A DNA stretch of 64,000 bases from Pirellulales bacterium. Its GTDB lineage: Bacteria > Planctomycetota > Planctomycetia > Pirellulales > UBA1268. Below, one piece after another: positions 27,694 to 36,851 of this stretch. The notes under the pieces are model-generated. The model ran no database searches. It saw only the letters and a program-made list of their open reading frames with translations, and was not told the DNA's origin. A program made the translations under genes and the position numbers. The stretch lies in NCBI GenBank assembly GCA_016776925.1, contig JADHSL010000002.1, forward strand, positions 1 to 64,000, in the 5' to 3' direction. Position 1 is the stretch's first letter; every line of letters begins with the position of its first letter.

Positions 27694-29385
27694 ATGTCAC
27701 CATCCACTCATTATCGCTGGGCGACAAGCGGTGACACCAATGCTTTTTTTGGCCTATCGCTTGACAATTTGGCTGATTTAACACTTGCCGTGTCGTTGTT
27801 GGTGACCGTCTTTAACTATCCACTTGAATTTGCACTATCACATTTTGTTCCTGGAACTGCTCTTGGCGTTATCGTCGGTGACCTGCTTTTTACCTGGATG
27901 GCCATTCGACTTGCAAAACAGACCCGTCGAACTGACATCACAGCAATGCCCTTAGGACTCGATACGCCTAGCACATTTGGAATGGTCTTTTTTGTAATCG
28001 GGCCAGCCTACCTGGAAGCAACTGGAAATGGTTTATCTGAAACTGACGCAGCTCGCCAGGCATGGCACATTGGCATGTGCTGCATAGTAGCCAGTGGTAT
28101 CTTCAAACTTTGCTGTGCACCTGTTGCCTCAAAGATACGTCAAATGATCCCTCGAGCGGCATTGCTCGGAAGCCTTGCTGCAATTGCGCTGGCGCTTATT
28201 AGCTTTCTTCCATTTGTTGAGTTGTTTTCTCAGCCAGTCATTGGCCTTGTCTCATTAGGTATTATATTGGCAAGCCTTACAGCAAAAGTTCCCATTCCTT
28301 ACCGTATTCCTGGTGCTCTTGCTGCTTTGCTTGCTGGTGGATCAATCGCCGCTGTTGGTCATTCGCTTGGCTGGCTACCTTCAAGTGAATCCCATGCAAG
28401 TTTCGACCCTCTCTCGGCGCTATGGCCAACTGGCTGGCTGGACGTCTTTCAATTTACATGGGTCACAGCATGGCCACTCACCATTAAATATTTGCCGATT
28501 GTTATTCCATTTGCTCTGGGAACTGTCATCGGTGGCATTGACTGCACTGAGAGTGCTGCTGCTGCTGGTGATGAATATGACACCCGTGGTGTGATCGCAA
28601 TTGAGGGACTGGCCACCCTTGTTGCAGGGATGTGCGGCGGAGTCATCCAATCCACTCCGTATATTGGTCATCCTGCATACAAGGCTATGGGTGGTCGAGC
28701 AGCCTACACGCTGGCGACTGCTATTTTTATTGGACTCGCTGGACTTACCGGGTCCTTTGCATTGCTCTACGAACTTATTCCTGCCGCAGCGATTCTTCCA
28801 ATCCTGATTTTCATTGGCCTTGAAATTTCTGCTCAAAGCTTCGAAGCCACTCCAAGACGCCACTATCCAGCCGTGGCTATCGCGTGCGTGCCCGCGCTTG
28901 CTGCTCTTGTTGTCATTCAGACTAATAAACTTGTGGCCGCAGGCGCAGCTCCAGAAGGCCAACTAGCGATCGAGCTCTACAGTCTCAGGATCCTTGCTTC
29001 CGGCTTCATCATTACGAGTTTAGTATGGGCGGGTATGACTGCTGCGCTTATTGACCGAAAAATGATTCAAGCAGCTACATGGTGCGCTTCTGCTGCAACA
29101 CTTACTCTTTTCGGAATCATTCATTCTCCATTCGCTGATGGCCGGATGTTTTTTCCGTGGGCGATTGGGGCTTTGCCACCAGAATCAAACGGCCGAAGCC
29201 CTTTTGAATTGATGACTGCGTATCTGCTGCTCACGATTACTTTTGTCGGATGGGGCGTGTGGTACGCACGTCAACAAACTTATTCGAGCCCATACGCTCC
29301 AGCAATCGGCGCACCACCTGGTGAGCCACCCAATGCAGACGTTCCAGCAGCTGAGTCAGAAGGTCCAGACCTACCGGCGAACTGA
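27694..29385 (+). CDS. NCS2-like (xanthine/uracil-type) membrane permease
   Basis: A 563-residue polytopic membrane protein with roughly 12-14 hydrophobic segments. It resembles nucleobase/cation symporter-2 (xanthine/uracil/AzgA-type) permeases, with a family-like stretch GGIDCTESAAAAGDEYDTRG followed closely by GMCGGVIQSTPYIGHPAYKA. The substrate is not predictable and may not be a purine; many planctomycete relatives are simply called permeases. The last 40 residues are a Pro/Ala/Glu-rich cytoplasmic-looking tail (GAPPGEPPNADVPAAESEG) encoded in the part overlapping the LptD-like gene on the other strand. Divergent from the sigma-factor gene across 215 bases. Confidence 0.72.
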   Translation: MSPSTHYRWATSGDTNAFFGLSLDNLADLTLAVSLLVTVFNYPLEFALSHFVPGTALGVIVGDLLFTWMAIRLAKQTRRTDITAMPLGLDTPSTFGMVFFVIGPAYLEATGNGLSETDAARQAWHIGMCCIVASGIFKLCCAPVASKIRQMIPRAALLGSLAAIALALISFLPFVELFSQPVIGLVSLGIILASLTAKVPIPYRIPGALAALLAGGSIAAVGHSLGWLPSSESHASFDPLSALWPTGWLDVFQFTWVTAWPLTIKYLPIVIPFALGTVIGGIDCTESAAAAGDEYDTRGVIAIEGLATLVAGMCGGVIQSTPYIGHPAYKAMGGRAAYTLATAIFIGLAGLTGSFALLYELIPAAAILPILIFIGLEISAQSFEATPRRHYPAVAIACVPALAALVVIQTNKLVAAGAAPEGQLAIELYSLRILASGFIITSLVWAGMTAALIDRKMIQAATWCASAATLTLFGIIHSPFADGRMFFPWAIGALPPESNGRSPFELMTAYLLLTITFVGWGVWYARQQTYSSPYAPAIGAPPGEPPNADVPAAESEGPDLPAN

Positions 29386-32300
29386 GTACCTGACAGGAAT
29401 CGTGGCTCAATGGCAAACGTCACACCAACATTATTACGGCTATAGTCAACATTAAATCCAAAACTCATTAAGAACGATTCGCCTATTCGTACAAGCTGGA
29501 AGCGTTGCCCGATGTTTGCTCCCGTAAGGTCCACTGACGACCCAAATGAACTCGCCCACTTTGGGCTCATCCGATACGTATATGAACCAGTAAGCACACT
29601 GGCGTTGATGGGACCACCAAATGATTGATACCCCATATAGAGACTGCCACGAGCGGAGCGATTCAGGAGAGCACCAACGGTATAGAGCTGCTGACCACCG
29701 GTGAAAAAATCAACATCAGCAGTTGAAAGGATGGTTGTACGATCACCAACATGCCAACGGAAATCATATTGCCAGAGCCCGAGGACCTGGCCAAAATTTT
29801 GGCTCGTTGTTGGAAAGAACTCACCATCGATATCAAAGACTACCCAGTCAACTATTCTGCGATCACCATACGGACCTCGCTTTGTCTGCCAGCGTTGACG
29901 AGCACCGACTCGGAAGGCCGTCAGGTCATTGACCACCTCACTCGGCCCGGTTACCCAACTACCAATTCCTCGCCGAATGGCATACGACCGTGGGTCATAT
30001 CGACCGTTATTGGGCCCTCTTCCTGAAGTAACAAAGTCAAATGGCGATGGGGCGTAGTAGGCATTTGGTGATGGCAAAGGTGATTGGGTATTATTGAAAT
30101 CAAAAAAAGCAATATTCCGCCGGTATTGATTGATCGTATCGTCATCCAACTGATCATAGAGTGGGAATTGGTCTACGTTCTGAGTGGAATTAGCATAGGA
30201 GAATTCGGCTTCAAAGATAACTTTATGGGCTAATCCGTGAAGGTTCCAAAGACGACTCTCAACTGAATTATCTGCAGTCCACAGAGGAAGGCTTGATCGC
30301 ACACCAACCTGACCATACGCACGGTCTATAGGCTGCTGCTGAATATCCTGCCCCCAGTGACCAAGCTCACCAAGTGCATACGGCACAAGCTTGACAGGCC
30401 CCGCCTGAAACGGCAGATCGATTTCCTGACGCGTCACAAGTCGCTCGCCAATAACGTTGTTTTCATAAGGCAGAAGTGTCCAGAACTGATATCCCTGACC
30501 CGGCTGTCCAGCAGTGGGACCAGTCGGGGCCGCAGGCCTGGCCTGGCGAGCATATGCAATACTCGAGTGTTCATACCATGAGAGAGCATCTCTCAAGAGT
30601 GGCTGAGCAATCCAGTGATGATCAAGCCTTGGCCACCATTCACTTTGTGTAAGAAATGGATCAACTCGCAGACTCGTTAGCAGTCGCCACTGACGATTGT
30701 CGATGGGCCGCCGCAGATCAAGCCATGTGCGTTGCTCATATCCCTCTTCCCACTCTGATTCATAGTATTCCTCAAGGAAATTGAAGTCGCTGATCCAACC
30801 TGCTGCTCCACGTGCCTGCCAGCCTGCAACCAAGTCCTGACGGTGTCTCCAGAAAGCTCGGCCTCTGAAAGTCGATTTTGGAAAACCTGGATATGTAAAG
30901 TCTCGCCTCTCGAGGCCAAGGTTATCTATTCCTCGATCACCGACGAACCATGCATCGGCGATTCCATTTGCGGGGGTACCAAGGCCAAGAAACTGCGGGC
31001 GATTATAAAGCAAAGACGTGCCACCCCCTGGCCCTCTCAGGCTGAGGTAATCGATATTAAAATCCCAATCGACACCTGATGGTGCATTTTGCCAGCCAAG
31101 AACCTGAAACGCATCCCAGCTCGTTAAAACTTGCGTACCGAGGATCTGATCGTTCTTGATTTTCAAGTCATTAATGTAGAACGTTGGCTTCGTCGCATTA
31201 GTCGCAAGTACCGGCCACCATAAGACTGGAACACCGCCAAGCGTTACGGTGTTTCCGCGGCTCGATATAAATTGTTGATGCTCCACTGCCGGCTCACCCG
31301 TAAGAGGGTCGATCATGGGCATACCAAACGGGCCGGGAAGAGGGACCTGCGCATCTGTAAACGTCAACTCACGAGACCGAAACTCCCATGTTGGTATTCC
31401 CATACGACTTGTCGTAAGGCCGCTCCGCTGCGCAACGAAACGGCTCCGATCAACTTGGCGAAGCACATCTGCTCGCAAACGAATAAGGCCGGCGTAACTA
31501 TCAACGGGAGTGAGAACGGAAGCGCCTGTAATAACACCACTTGAACGAGGCACGTCATAAAACATGCTCACCGCTTCGATCACTCGCTGACCCTGCCGAA
31601 AAACAACATTGCCTTCCATATACAGTTCGAGCGGCGTATCTGCTGTCTGCGATGCATCTCCTCCAAGATCTGGCTGTGCCTGTCCACGAGTCCATATCAC
31701 CATGCGATCAGCAGAAATATCGAGCGGTCCTGCAGGGTCAACACCATCTATAACAAGATTGATTCCCGAGGTAATTACAGCGACCCACTCTGGCCCCGAT
31801 GGACTTGGAAACCACTGCACTGCAAGAGGCATGCTTGAACGAGGAAAAGCACGAAGCCTCCGACCCGCAACAATCGGTTGGTTGGATGGAATAATGGCAC
31901 CGCCATTGGATTCACCAAACTCGGCAAATTGTGCTGGCTCAACTCCTGACTCGACCCCCTCTTCGGCAGAGACAAGTTCGACATGAGATGACGGTGTTGT
32001 TAAAATATTTGCTGGTGCTTCATAAATAGCTGGCTTAATTCCTGGCGACACAACACTTTTAAATTCAAGCTTCGGATCACGAATTATCCCGAAGCGGCCC
32101 GACCAGCGTTCACTATGAATAGTAGCGGCTTGTGCACCCTCAGGCTCAGAGGAAAGACTTCTCTGAACCACGACATTTCCAGCCGTCCGAACAAGGACTG
32201 TACGAACCGGTGGACTCGCAACACCTCCACTCGTTTCCTCATGTAGAGGCTGCTGCTCAATCCAGATAACGGCCTCACGAGATTCGACTGCAGTGAGGCC

Positions 32301-32861
32301 TTGGTGGATTTCTACACCACCGGTGAGATGCCAGACATCATACGAGCCCTCCGTCCAACGAGACGCCTGTGTCGCGACGATGCTAAGAAGTTCTTGAGGA
32401 TTCGTTGCCGGCACCTCGATTTGACCAGCCTCGGCAATAGCTGCCACTAATCCACGAGCAGGCAGACTCGCAAGCGCACCAGTCGTATCGGTAGCTGCAG
32501 GTGGCTGTGCACCTGCCGTACTCAAACACACACTTGTGATTACAAGAACAAAAAGCCAGACGATCACTGTACTACCCAGCAACGAGGCGGTGGGAAGTTG
32601 TTGTATTGCCGATAGAAGTATCCTCCTCGCTCCAGGTGGGCCTGGACCAAAGTGATAATCTCCGGAATGTTCGCTATGAAAAAGGCTTTGAGGCACGCGT
32701 ACCCGCTGCACCCATGCCACGAAGGCACGGCTAATTGGGAAAATAAAAGTAGGAGCGGGACTATAAGGATCTGCCAAAATTCCGGTCAAGGTGTCGCAAA
32801 TTTCGAGAAAATCTGGAGGATTAGGCGAACCGACCGGGTAAGCTAGGCGGTTCAGTCTCAT
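29280..32861 (-). CDS. LptD/OstA-like outer-membrane LPS assembly protein
   Basis: A 1193-residue protein resembling LptD, the outer-membrane beta-barrel that inserts LPS. The N-terminal half has OstA-like segments (GSYDVWHLTGGVEIHQGLT, GNVVFRQGQRVIEAVSMFYD); the C-terminal half has alternating aromatic strands and ends its barrel-like part at VGVTFAIEPRFLSG. A hydrophobic signal segment lies unusually far in, at about residues 95-115 (STVIVWLFVLVITSVCLSTA), so the true start may be TTG at 32582 and the first 93 codons untranslated. The final 35 residues are a Gly/Ala/Ser tail overlapping the permease gene. An outer-membrane location is inferred. Confidence 0.72.
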   Translation of the reverse strand: MRLNRLAYPVGSPNPPDFLEICDTLTGILADPYSPAPTFIFPISRAFVAWVQRVRVPQSLFHSEHSGDYHFGPGPPGARRILLSAIQQLPTASLLGSTVIVWLFVLVITSVCLSTAGAQPPAATDTTGALASLPARGLVAAIAEAGQIEVPATNPQELLSIVATQASRWTEGSYDVWHLTGGVEIHQGLTAVESREAVIWIEQQPLHEETSGGVASPPVRTVLVRTAGNVVVQRSLSSEPEGAQAATIHSERWSGRFGIIRDPKLEFKSVVSPGIKPAIYEAPANILTTPSSHVELVSAEEGVESGVEPAQFAEFGESNGGAIIPSNQPIVAGRRLRAFPRSSMPLAVQWFPSPSGPEWVAVITSGINLVIDGVDPAGPLDISADRMVIWTRGQAQPDLGGDASQTADTPLELYMEGNVVFRQGQRVIEAVSMFYDVPRSSGVITGASVLTPVDSYAGLIRLRADVLRQVDRSRFVAQRSGLTTSRMGIPTWEFRSRELTFTDAQVPLPGPFGMPMIDPLTGEPAVEHQQFISSRGNTVTLGGVPVLWWPVLATNATKPTFYINDLKIKNDQILGTQVLTSWDAFQVLGWQNAPSGVDWDFNIDYLSLRGPGGGTSLLYNRPQFLGLGTPANGIADAWFVGDRGIDNLGLERRDFTYPGFPKSTFRGRAFWRHRQDLVAGWQARGAAGWISDFNFLEEYYESEWEEGYEQRTWLDLRRPIDNRQWRLLTSLRVDPFLTQSEWWPRLDHHWIAQPLLRDALSWYEHSSIAYARQARPAAPTGPTAGQPGQGYQFWTLLPYENNVIGERLVTRQEIDLPFQAGPVKLVPYALGELGHWGQDIQQQPIDRAYGQVGVRSSLPLWTADNSVESRLWNLHGLAHKVIFEAEFSYANSTQNVDQFPLYDQLDDDTINQYRRNIAFFDFNNTQSPLPSPNAYYAPSPFDFVTSGRGPNNGRYDPRSYAIRRGIGSWVTGPSEVVNDLTAFRVGARQRWQTKRGPYGDRRIVDWVVFDIDGEFFPTTSQNFGQVLGLWQYDFRWHVGDRTTILSTADVDFFTGGQQLYTVGALLNRSARGSLYMGYQSFGGPINASVLTGSYTYRMSPKWASSFGSSVDLTGANIGQRFQLVRIGESFLMSFGFNVDYSRNNVGVTFAIEPRFLSGTQFAGRSGPSDSAAGTSALGGSPGGAPIAGAYGLE

Positions 32862-32877
32862 TCAGAACTAAGCCGGA

Positions 32878-35166
32878 ATGCATTTTGCACCTTCAAAATC
32901 AACCAGTTTTTCCTGTGGGCTCTCTCGCTCACTTGTCAGGCATCGACTCATTTTCATGCTTCTTGGCATTGCAATTGGGCTGATATCGGTTGAGCGATCC
33001 AGGCATTTGGAATACTCCCAATCAATTGATGCAATGTTTGACCGGAGTGATTCTGCACTTCCTCCATTCCGTCGACTGGGCAGAACATTCGGTGCAAGTT
33101 CTGTCGTACTGGCTGTCTATGATGAGCCCGATTTATTTCAACCAACAGGATTTGCTCGACTCGAAGAACTCACACAACGGTTATCTCGGATCTCAGATGT
33201 GCATACAGCAACGAGTTTAGCAACGACGCCGCTCGGGGCCGGTATCATCCACACTGATACCAACCCAACTGCTGAAAACCTTGTAAAGCTTATGGAAGGA
33301 TACGCGGTTGGCACAGACCGAAAGACTGCAGCCGTCATATGTGTTCTTAGCGAAAAACCAGAAGATCCAAACACTCAACAGGGACGCACTGGAAAAACAA
33401 TAGATGCCATCAGATCAATTATAGAAGAGTACCCAGGCGGAACGATCGCTGGTGAGCCCGTAATGCTTCGAGATGGGTTTGCAATGCTACGTCGTGACGG
33501 AAATGTACTTGGCATTACATCAGGTGTGCTCGCTTCTGTTGTATTACTGATCCTGTTCCAAAGTATTCGATGGCTTTTTGCACCACTTGCTGTAGTTCTT
33601 CTCGCCTTATGGTCTACCCGTGGCTTACTTGCAACGGCTGGGCAAAAACTCACCATGGTATCCACGATGCTTTCTGCAATGGTCACAGTGGTGGCAATTG
33701 CAACCACTGTTCACATCATTGTTGAGTTCAGACGACGACTAGGGAACGGTGAAGCACCCCAACAAGCCCTGACAAACACAATCCAAACCCTCTTTTGGCC
33801 TATCATCGCAGCTATTATCACCGACATCATTGGGTTTGGTTCACTCATTGCGAGCGACGTTGGACCTGTCCATGATTTCGGCATAATGACCGCACTTGGT
33901 GCCGGAATGGTACTTGTTTCTGTTGGGCTTCTCATTCCTTGGTTTGCACTTGTCGGAAACAAGAATGTGGCACAAAGCAGCACGTGGGGGCAAAAGCACC
34001 TCGACAGCCAACTCAATCACATCGTTTTCAGGATTACTCAACAACCGAAACCGATACTTTCCATTTCTTTAGGAATTATTATCTTCACTGGACTTGGATT
34101 ATTTCGGCTCCGTGTTGAAACAGACTTCACAAAAAACTTTCGTCCAGAAAGCCCGATTGTAAAATCATATGACACGATTGAGTCTCAGCTTGGGGGTGCT
34201 GGCGTGTGGGACATTCTCATCCCGGTCAAGCAACCAATTGATGCTCGGACTTTGGCCCGAGTAGGTGAACTGGAAAAACGCCTTCGAAGCAAATCGAAAC
34301 CGAACAAGACAACTCAGGGCCTCACGAAAGTCCTGAGTATTGTTGATATTCTTGATGCCATTTCACCAATTCCTTTGGCTGATTTGCAGAACTCTCCTAC
34401 TGGCAACATGATCGTTGGAACAGCGGTTTCATTTTTTCAGCAACAAATGCCAGAGCTCGCTACAAGCCTCATAGGCACAGACCCCTTGGACAATTCCACG
34501 TGGTTGCGAGTCATGCTTCGAGCACGCGAAAAGCAGCCTGCCCTTCTTAAGCGATCACTCATTGATCATGTCCAGAAAACTGTTACAGAAATGTTTCCAC
34601 CAACAAAAACCGCTCCTGCCGGAGAAGTGACCGGTTTCTTTGTTCTACTTGCTCAGCTTGTTGAGCGAATGATAGAGGACCAGTGGCTTACTTTCCTGAT
34701 CGCAGCAATGGGTATTTTTGTCTTCCTGTCATTTGGTTTTCAGAGTGTGATTATTGGTGGCATCACACTCGTCCCAAACATCCTGCCGATCATTTTCATT
34801 CTTGGTGTCCTTGGCTGGACAGGAGAGCCCGTAAACATGGGAACAGCTATGATTGCTGCTGTCTCCCTTGGCCTCTCAGTGGACAGTTCCATTCACTATA
34901 CAACTGCTTTTCGTCGACAACTCTCACAGCAAGGCAGCATTACTGAGGCTCTTCAATCTGCTCACCAGACTGCTGGACGAGCGATGATCTTTTCAACACT
35001 TGCCCTGGTTGTTGGCTTCCTCGCATTAACAACAAGTGAATTTATACCTACCGTCTCTTTCGGAAGACTCTCGTGCCTGACTTTAATGGGTGGGCTCGTT
35101 GGGAATTTACTCGTTCTTCCAGTTCTTCTTTCCCTTGCAGCACGACGATTTCATTGGGCGAGTTGA
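32878..35166 (+). CDS. MMPL/RND-family membrane transporter
   Basis: A 762-residue transporter with the RND duplication: one N-terminal membrane segment (about 22-40), a large periplasmic loop, a five-helix group (about 218-360), another single helix near 395-415, a second loop, and a final five-helix group (about 600-755). The SSD/MMPL-type helices are visible as VTVVAIATTVHIIVEFRRRL in the first half and AAVSLGLSVDSSIHYTTAFR in the second, at equivalent positions. Relatives export lipids such as hopanoids or mycolates; the cargo here is unknown, but the neighbouring LptD-like gene suggests an envelope role. It starts 17 bases from the annotated, possibly wrong, LptD-like start and is divergent from it. 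Confidence 0.85.
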   Translation: MHFAPSKSTSFSCGLSRSLVRHRLIFMLLGIAIGLISVERSRHLEYSQSIDAMFDRSDSALPPFRRLGRTFGASSVVLAVYDEPDLFQPTGFARLEELTQRLSRISDVHTATSLATTPLGAGIIHTDTNPTAENLVKLMEGYAVGTDRKTAAVICVLSEKPEDPNTQQGRTGKTIDAIRSIIEEYPGGTIAGEPVMLRDGFAMLRRDGNVLGITSGVLASVVLLILFQSIRWLFAPLAVVLLALWSTRGLLATAGQKLTMVSTMLSAMVTVVAIATTVHIIVEFRRRLGNGEAPQQALTNTIQTLFWPIIAAIITDIIGFGSLIASDVGPVHDFGIMTALGAGMVLVSVGLLIPWFALVGNKNVAQSSTWGQKHLDSQLNHIVFRITQQPKPILSISLGIIIFTGLGLFRLRVETDFTKNFRPESPIVKSYDTIESQLGGAGVWDILIPVKQPIDARTLARVGELEKRLRSKSKPNKTTQGLTKVLSIVDILDAISPIPLADLQNSPTGNMIVGTAVSFFQQQMPELATSLIGTDPLDNSTWLRVMLRAREKQPALLKRSLIDHVQKTVTEMFPPTKTAPAGEVTGFFVLLAQLVERMIEDQWLTFLIAAMGIFVFLSFGFQSVIIGGITLVPNILPIIFILGVLGWTGEPVNMGTAMIAAVSLGLSVDSSIHYTTAFRRQLSQQGSITEALQSAHQTAGRAMIFSTLALVVGFLALTTSEFIPTVSFGRLSCLTLMGGLVGNLLVLPVLLSLAARRFHWAS

Positions 35167-35242
35167 AGCCCAATAGACCGCCTGCCACACTCCATACAGG
35201 AAAGTCGTTGATAGATGAGAACTCTAGGAGAAGGGCCCTACG

Positions 35243-36760
35243 ATGTCGTTTGAATTTCTACATTCCTCACAAAATGATTCTACGAACTCTGCTATTCAAG
35301 CAGATCCATCTGCCGTACCGGCTCGCCTCGAGGCTGATGTCCTTGTCGTTTTTTTTGAGTCTGATGGTCTTCGTGGACCAATTGTAGAGATTGATGAAGC
35401 AACAGGAGGACTTCTTCAGGAGCTTTACAAACAAGGAGAGATTACGGGGAAACGCTATGAGTGTGTTCCACTCTATGCTCCTCAAGGACTTGCCTGCAAA
35501 CAATTACTTGTAGTTGGTATCGGCCCCCACAATGAGGTTGATGCTGGTGTCCTATACGAAGCCTCTGGAACTGCAGCACGACGACTGTCTGGTAAGCCAC
35601 GAGCAACTGTCGGATTTCTGGCTGATGGCAACTGGTCAAACGAGCAGCTTGAGCAAGCTGTCGCTGGCACAACAATGGGCGTTTCTGGCGAAGACTTGTA
35701 TCGATCAGAAAAACACCAAACCCCTTTTGAGAAAACAATCTGGTTACAAGCTCCTGTTGAGGTTGTCCAGCGAGGTCATGTTATTGGTGACGGCGTAAAA
35801 CTTGCACGTCGCCTCGTCAACATGCCACCAGATGACCTCTATCCAGAAACATTTGCTGAAGAAGCAGCAACAATAGCAGGCCGGGTTGGGCTTGAGATCG
35901 AAATCTGGGACCAAGCTCGCCTCGAGCGGGAACGGTGCGGAGCATTGCTTGCCGTTGCCCGAGGCAGTACCCGTTCGCCTCGCATCGTTCTTTTGCATTA
36001 CAGAGGTCCTGGGTGCAATGACACTGACCCAGAGGTGGCTTTTGTCGGGAAAGGTGTCACTTTTGATTCTGGAGGCCTTTCCCTAAAGACTTCAGAGGGA
36101 ATGCTTGCCATGAAATGTGATATGGCTGGAGCGGCTGCTGCACTTGGCGCCATCGCATCGATAGCAGCACTAAAAATTCCGATACACGTAGTTGCTGCCG
36201 TCGGACTAGTTGAAAACATGACTGGTGGCAATGCGTATAAACTCGGTGACGTCGTGACTGCGCGAAGTGGAACAACAATTGAAATCCATAACACAGATGC
36301 TGAAGGACGGGTTGTTCTTGCAGATGTACTCGACGTTGTGGCTGATCTAAAGCCAGGCTGCATTATCGATGCTGCCACACTGACCGGAGCGTGCATGGTT
36401 GCTCTTGGTCGGGATATAGCTGGTGTCTTTACAAATAATCAGTCTTCTTGCGATGTTCTTAAGGACGCAGCACGTTCGGTTGGGGAAAGGGTCTGGCAAC
36501 TACCGATGGACAAAGATTTTGATAGCCAAATTAGCAGCAATGTAGCAGACATAAAGAATGTCGGTGATGGTCGACTTGGTGGTGCAATCACTGCAGCAAA
36601 ACTCCTGGAGCGATTCGTCCGCGATATTCCTTGGACACATGTTGACATTGCCGGGCCAGCTTTTGCTGACAAACCACGACCTTCAATCGCGGGCGGTGGC
36701 ACTGGTTCAATGGTTCGCTCTTTTATTGAATTCGCAAAACGAATTGCATCCAAGAAATAG
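35243..36760 (+). CDS. pepA: Leucyl aminopeptidase (M17 family)
   Basis: A 505-residue cytosolic aminopeptidase with a two-metal centre, removing N-terminal residues from peptides. The M17 signature is complete: VGKGVTFDSGGLSLK (Lys and Asp ligands near 270-275), MAMKCDMAGAA-like segment LAMKCDMAGAAA (Asp near 293) and NTDAEGRVVLADVL (Asp352, Glu354, Arg356). The N-terminal macro-like domain (about 1-165) is present and the length is typical. Some PepA proteins also bind DNA; nothing here tests that. ATG at 35243 follows a purine-rich GGAGAAGGG stretch. Convergent with pepF. Confidence 0.95.
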   Translation: MSFEFLHSSQNDSTNSAIQADPSAVPARLEADVLVVFFESDGLRGPIVEIDEATGGLLQELYKQGEITGKRYECVPLYAPQGLACKQLLVVGIGPHNEVDAGVLYEASGTAARRLSGKPRATVGFLADGNWSNEQLEQAVAGTTMGVSGEDLYRSEKHQTPFEKTIWLQAPVEVVQRGHVIGDGVKLARRLVNMPPDDLYPETFAEEAATIAGRVGLEIEIWDQARLERERCGALLAVARGSTRSPRIVLLHYRGPGCNDTDPEVAFVGKGVTFDSGGLSLKTSEGMLAMKCDMAGAAAALGAIASIAALKIPIHVVAAVGLVENMTGGNAYKLGDVVTARSGTTIEIHNTDAEGRVVLADVLDVVADLKPGCIIDAATLTGACMVALGRDIAGVFTNNQSSCDVLKDAARSVGERVWQLPMDKDFDSQISSNVADIKNVGDGRLGGAITAAKLLERFVRDIPWTHVDIAGPAFADKPRPSIAGGGTGSMVRSFIEFAKRIASKK

Positions 36761-36820
36761 GATGACGACCACTCTTGGAAGGATGCCCGAAAAGCTTTAG
36801 CGATACTTGTTTTTTACCCA

Positions 36821-36834
36821 GAAGACGAATCTTC
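36821..36834. terminator. Hairpin between convergent pepA and pepF
   Basis: GAAGA-CGAA-TCTTC: a 5-bp stem whose loop on the minus strand is TTCG, a stable tetraloop. It sits in the 91-base gap between the two convergent peptidase genes. No U-tract follows on the side expected for either gene. Confidence 0.25.
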
Positions 36835-36851
36835 CTGTTGTAGTCATGACA

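Noticed and set aside
28420-28962. Minus-strand 180-codon frame
   Set aside because: Antisense to the NCS2-like permease, with cysteine- and serine-rich composition typical of shadow frames.
27694-29385. Specific uracil or xanthine permease
   Set aside because: The NCS2-like resemblance is limited to a few segments, so no substrate is claimed.
35442-35738. Minus-strand 98-codon frame
   Set aside because: Antisense to pepA with glutamine- and histidine-rich composition.
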